In this document: in pieces, positions 5,769 through 7,695 of the stretch
Layout: the number at the start of each line of letters is the position of its first letter
How positions within the stretch are numbered: the first letter of the stretch is position 1
Source: Oscillospiraceae bacterium
GTDB lineage: Bacteria > Bacillota > Clostridia > Oscillospirales > Oscillospiraceae
Assembly (NCBI GenBank): GCA_017521875.1
Contig: JAFXBH010000286.1
Coordinates: forward strand, 1-7,695
Direction: 5' to 3'
DNA: 7,695 nt
Notes under the pieces: model-generated
Told to the model about the DNA's origin: nothing
The model's database searches: none
The model's input: the letters and a program-made list of their open reading frames with translations, nothing else
Made by a program: the position numbers and the translations under genes

Positions 5769-6806
5769 TTAATGGTTTTCTGTCTGCCGGGTATATTTCC
5801 GGCGAAGTTGGCCGCAGGAGGCATCGATATCACTGCCCAAAGTGCGTCGCACCGTGGCAGTTACGCCGCCTTTTTCCAAAGCCTTCTGGAATGCGGCTAC
5901 CGCAGCCTTGCTGCTGGGTTTCAGGGGACTTTCCTCCACATGGTTCAGGGGAATCAGGTTCACATGGGCCGGCAGGCCCTTCAGCAGTTGCAATAACTGA
6001 TCCGCATTTTGCAAACTGTCGTTGACACCGTCGATCATCGCATATTCAAAATGAATACGACGGGAGGTCTTGTCATAGTACCGCCGGCAAGCCGGCAGCA
6101 ATTCTTCCAACGGATATGCCTTATTCACCGGCATAATCCGGTTGCGGATTTCATTGGTGGGACCGTGGAGAGAAATAGCCAGACTGATCTGCAATTTCAG
6201 ATCCCCCAGTTCGTCTATTTTCGGCACAAGGCCGCAGGTAGACAGGCTGATATGGCGCATAGAGATGTTCATACCGTCGGGACTGTTTACCAATTCCAGG
6301 AAACGCAGAACATTGGGAAGGTTATCCAGCGGCTCTCCAATGCCCATCAGTACAATATGCGAAATGGGCAGGCCGGATTCCAATTGGGTAAACAACACTT
6401 GATCCAGCATTTCATAAGGCTCTAAAGGCCGCACCAAACCGCCTAAGGTAGACGCGCAGAATGCACAGCCCATTCGGCATCCCACTTCCGTGGAAATGCA
6501 GACGGTATTGCCATAGTGGTAGCGCATCAGCACTGTTTCCACGCAGTTGCCGTCGGCCAGTTTCCAGAGGAATTTTATCGTGCCGTCTTTTTGGGATTCC
6601 TGTCTGCGCACCGCTTCCGGAACGCAGATCGGAAATTGTTCTGCCAGGGTATCCCGCAGGGTCTTAGGAAGATTGGTCATCTCGTCGTAACCCTGGACAC
6701 CCTTATGTAACCAAGAGAAGATCTGCTTGGCGCGAAAGGCAGGCTGATTTAACCCCTTCAGAAGTTCTCCGATTTCCGGAATGGTCATTGATTTCAAATG
6801 CTTCAT
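5769..6806 (-). CDS. rlmN: Dual-specificity 23S rRNA A2503 / tRNA A37 C2-methyltransferase RlmN
   Basis: RlmN is a radical-SAM enzyme that methylates carbon 2 of A2503 in 23S rRNA and of A37 in some tRNAs, using a methyl group relayed through a cysteine. From the ATG at 6806 it has 345 residues, the usual size. The cluster motif CxxxCxxC is at C110, C114 and C117 and binds [4Fe-4S]. C103, seven residues before it, and C331 near the C-terminus (SCGQL) correspond to the two reactive cysteines of the E. coli enzyme (C118 and C355), so both halves of the methyl-relay chemistry are intact. MGIGEPLDN (154-162) is the SAM-contact motif of the family. A TTG at 6827 would add seven residues, but the ATG at 6806 is preferred: it overlaps the rsmB stop as ATGA and has GGAG 6 nt upstream. 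It is not Cfr-like as far as I can judge from gene context and general sequence; that point is inferred. Confidence 0.96.
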   Translation of the reverse strand: MKHLKSMTIPEIGELLKGLNQPAFRAKQIFSWLHKGVQGYDEMTNLPKTLRDTLAEQFPICVPEAVRRQESQKDGTIKFLWKLADGNCVETVLMRYHYGNTVCISTEVGCRMGCAFCASTLGGLVRPLEPYEMLDQVLFTQLESGLPISHIVLMGIGEPLDNLPNVLRFLELVNSPDGMNISMRHISLSTCGLVPKIDELGDLKLQISLAISLHGPTNEIRNRIMPVNKAYPLEELLPACRRYYDKTSRRIHFEYAMIDGVNDSLQNADQLLQLLKGLPAHVNLIPLNHVEESPLKPSSKAAVAAFQKALEKGGVTATVRRTLGSDIDASCGQLRRKYTRQTENH

Positions 6807-7695
6807 AGTTTTCTCCGCAAACGGCAAATAAAGAAGCCGTCTGTGTCATATTCTCCCGGCACCAACGCCAGCATACCGCTTTCGTTTTTAGGAAAGGGTG
6901 CCGGCAGTGCTAAGGGTTCTGTGGCAAAATCCGGGTGTTTTTGCAAAAAGGATTCTACCATACCTTCATTCTCCGCCCGCATCAAGGTACAGGTAGAGTA
7001 CAGCAGCAGCCCACCGGGTTTTACATATCGGGCCACATTTTCCAATATTGCATTCTGCAAGGCAGGCAGTTGGGCCATTGCAGTGAGGTTTTTATAGCGA
7101 ATGTCCGGTTTCTTCCGGATAATGCCTAAACCGGAGCAAGGCACATCGGCAATTACCGTATCGAACTGACCTTCCCACTGGGGACAGAATGCGGTGGCAT
7201 CCTGCTGGGTTGCAGTGATGATATTCATTTGAAGCCGCTTAGCGCCTTTAGCAATCAGGTCAATTTTATGATTGTGGACATCGCAGGAAGTGATACTTCC
7301 CTCTCCCCCCATCGCCATTGCCGCGGCAAAACTCTTGCCGCCGGGTGCTGCACAACAATCCAGCACCTTGGTATTGGGTTGGATTTCTGCGCATAAGATA
7401 CTTAACTTTGCCGCCGGGTCTTGTACATAGAACAGGCCTTCCCGGAAACTGGGAAGTTGTTCCAGATTACCTGTACCGGACAGAACAAGGCAATCACTTA
7501 GCCAGCAATGGGGCGTTGCGGTAACCCCCTCCGAAGCCAGCCGGGTTTGTAAATCCCGGGTAGTAATCTTCAGGGTATTGGTTTGCACCGTCATAGGCGC
7601 AATGGCGTTGTTGGCTTGGAGCATGGGCTCCAGCCGCTCCTTGCCCACATAGCCCTTCAGCAGGTTGATCAAGTCACCGGGATGGCTGACTTGTC
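6803..7695 (-). CDS. rsmB: 16S rRNA (cytosine-967-C5)-methyltransferase RsmB, N-terminal part outside window
   Basis: RsmB makes m5C at position 967 of 16S rRNA with SAM. About 296 residues are visible. The reading frame stays open to the window edge, and the residues at the edge (QVSHPGDL, then QANN) match the segment that joins the NusB-like RNA-binding domain to the catalytic part in this family. The true start therefore lies beyond 7695, and the in-frame TTG at 7672 is not a start. The SAM-binding motif VLDCCAAPGGKS, the ADVPCSGLG motif with its proline-cysteine pair, and YSTCTL with the catalytic nucleophile cysteine are all present, so the Rossmann-fold domain is complete. The stop overlaps the rlmN start by 4 nt (ATGA). 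It is the first visible gene of the leftward operon; in many Bacillota fmt and def lie further upstream, but this cannot be seen here. Related m5C enzymes (RsmF, YebU) share the motifs; the neighbours favour RsmB. Confidence 0.93.
   Translation of the reverse strand, partial: QVSHPGDLINLLKGYVGKERLEPMLQANNAIAPMTVQTNTLKITTRDLQTRLASEGVTATPHCWLSDCLVLSGTGNLEQLPSFREGLFYVQDPAAKLSILCAEIQPNTKVLDCCAAPGGKSFAAAMAMGGEGSITSCDVHNHKIDLIAKGAKRLQMNIITATQQDATAFCPQWEGQFDTVIADVPCSGLGIIRKKPDIRYKNLTAMAQLPALQNAILENVARYVKPGGLLLYSTCTLMRAENEGMVESFLQKHPDFATEPLALPAPFPKNESGMLALVPGEYDTDGFFICRLRRKL
6813..6816 (-). promoter_or_regulatory. Ribosome binding site deciding the rlmN start
   Basis: GGAG (within GCGGAG) on the minus strand lies inside the end of rsmB, 6 nt before the ATG at 6806. 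It supports the ATG that overlaps the rsmB TGA over the in-frame TTG at 6827, which has no site at good spacing. Confidence 0.65.

Larger units (their letters stand above)
1906..7695 (-). other. Probable single operon rsmB-rlmN-prpC-prkC-rsgA
   Basis: All five genes run leftward with gaps of 24 nt or less, or with overlaps (4 nt and 8 nt). No gap is large enough for an independent promoter outside coding sequence, and the only clear terminator follows rsgA at 1876-1902. The promoter lies to the right of the window unless internal promoters exist inside coding sequence. The order is a known conserved one in Bacillota and ties rRNA modification and 30S maturation to the kinase-phosphatase pair. 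Confidence 0.85.

Noticed and set aside
7670..7672. TTG at 7672 as the start of rsmB
   Set aside because: The frame stays open upstream to the window edge and encodes family-like residues (SHPGD), so the gene is cut by the window rather than starting here.
1..7695. Search for CRISPR arrays, insertion sequences, phage or defence genes
   Set aside because: No regularly spaced repeats, transposase motifs, terminal inverted repeats or target duplications were seen. Nearly all sequence is covered by conserved housekeeping genes.

Overview
This window looks like chromosomal DNA from a low-to-mid GC Gram-positive anaerobe of the phylum Bacillota. My best guess is class Clostridia, Oscillospirales-like. 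That placement rests on the gene order rsmB-rlmN-prpC-prkC-rsgA, the strong AGGAGG-type ribosome binding sites, a PASTA-type kinase and a TmcAL (YlbM family) tRNA enzyme. It is inferred from remembered family features, not from alignments.

Left part (1-1871, + strand): a short AT-rich leader (1-97) carries a perfect TATAAT box and a strong Shine-Dalgarno sequence. It leads into tmcAL (98-1276, TTG start), which makes N4-acetylcytidine in the elongator tRNA-Met anticodon. The tmcAL 3' end overlaps by 17 nt an unrecognised 203-residue protein (1260-1871) with one N-terminal membrane anchor and two similar beta-rich segments outside the membrane. A 12-bp perfect hairpin at 1876-1902 sits between this pair and the convergent operon and can serve as a terminator in both directions.

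Right part (1906-7695, - strand): a tight five-gene operon is read from right to left. It starts with rsmB (16S rRNA m5C methyltransferase, cut by the window edge), then rlmN (radical-SAM 23S rRNA/tRNA m2A methyltransferase), prpC (PP2C phosphatase), prkC (transmembrane Ser/Thr kinase with four PASTA-like repeats) and rsgA (circularly permuted GTPase for 30S maturation). Junctions are a 4-nt ATGA overlap (rsmB/rlmN), 19 nt (rlmN/prpC), 24 nt (prpC/prkC) and an 8-nt overlap (prkC/rsgA), so co-transcription and partly coupled translation are likely.

The window is mainly about ribosome and tRNA modification and assembly, joined to a signalling pair that senses cell-wall state. In Bacillus subtilis the RsgA orthologue CpgA is a reported PrkC substrate, so the operon plausibly holds a kinase, its phosphatase and one target. 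I see no mobile element, CRISPR array, RNA gene, phage gene or defence system. This is a conserved housekeeping region, and I found no convincing undescribed system. The least understood item is the membrane-anchored protein after tmcAL.
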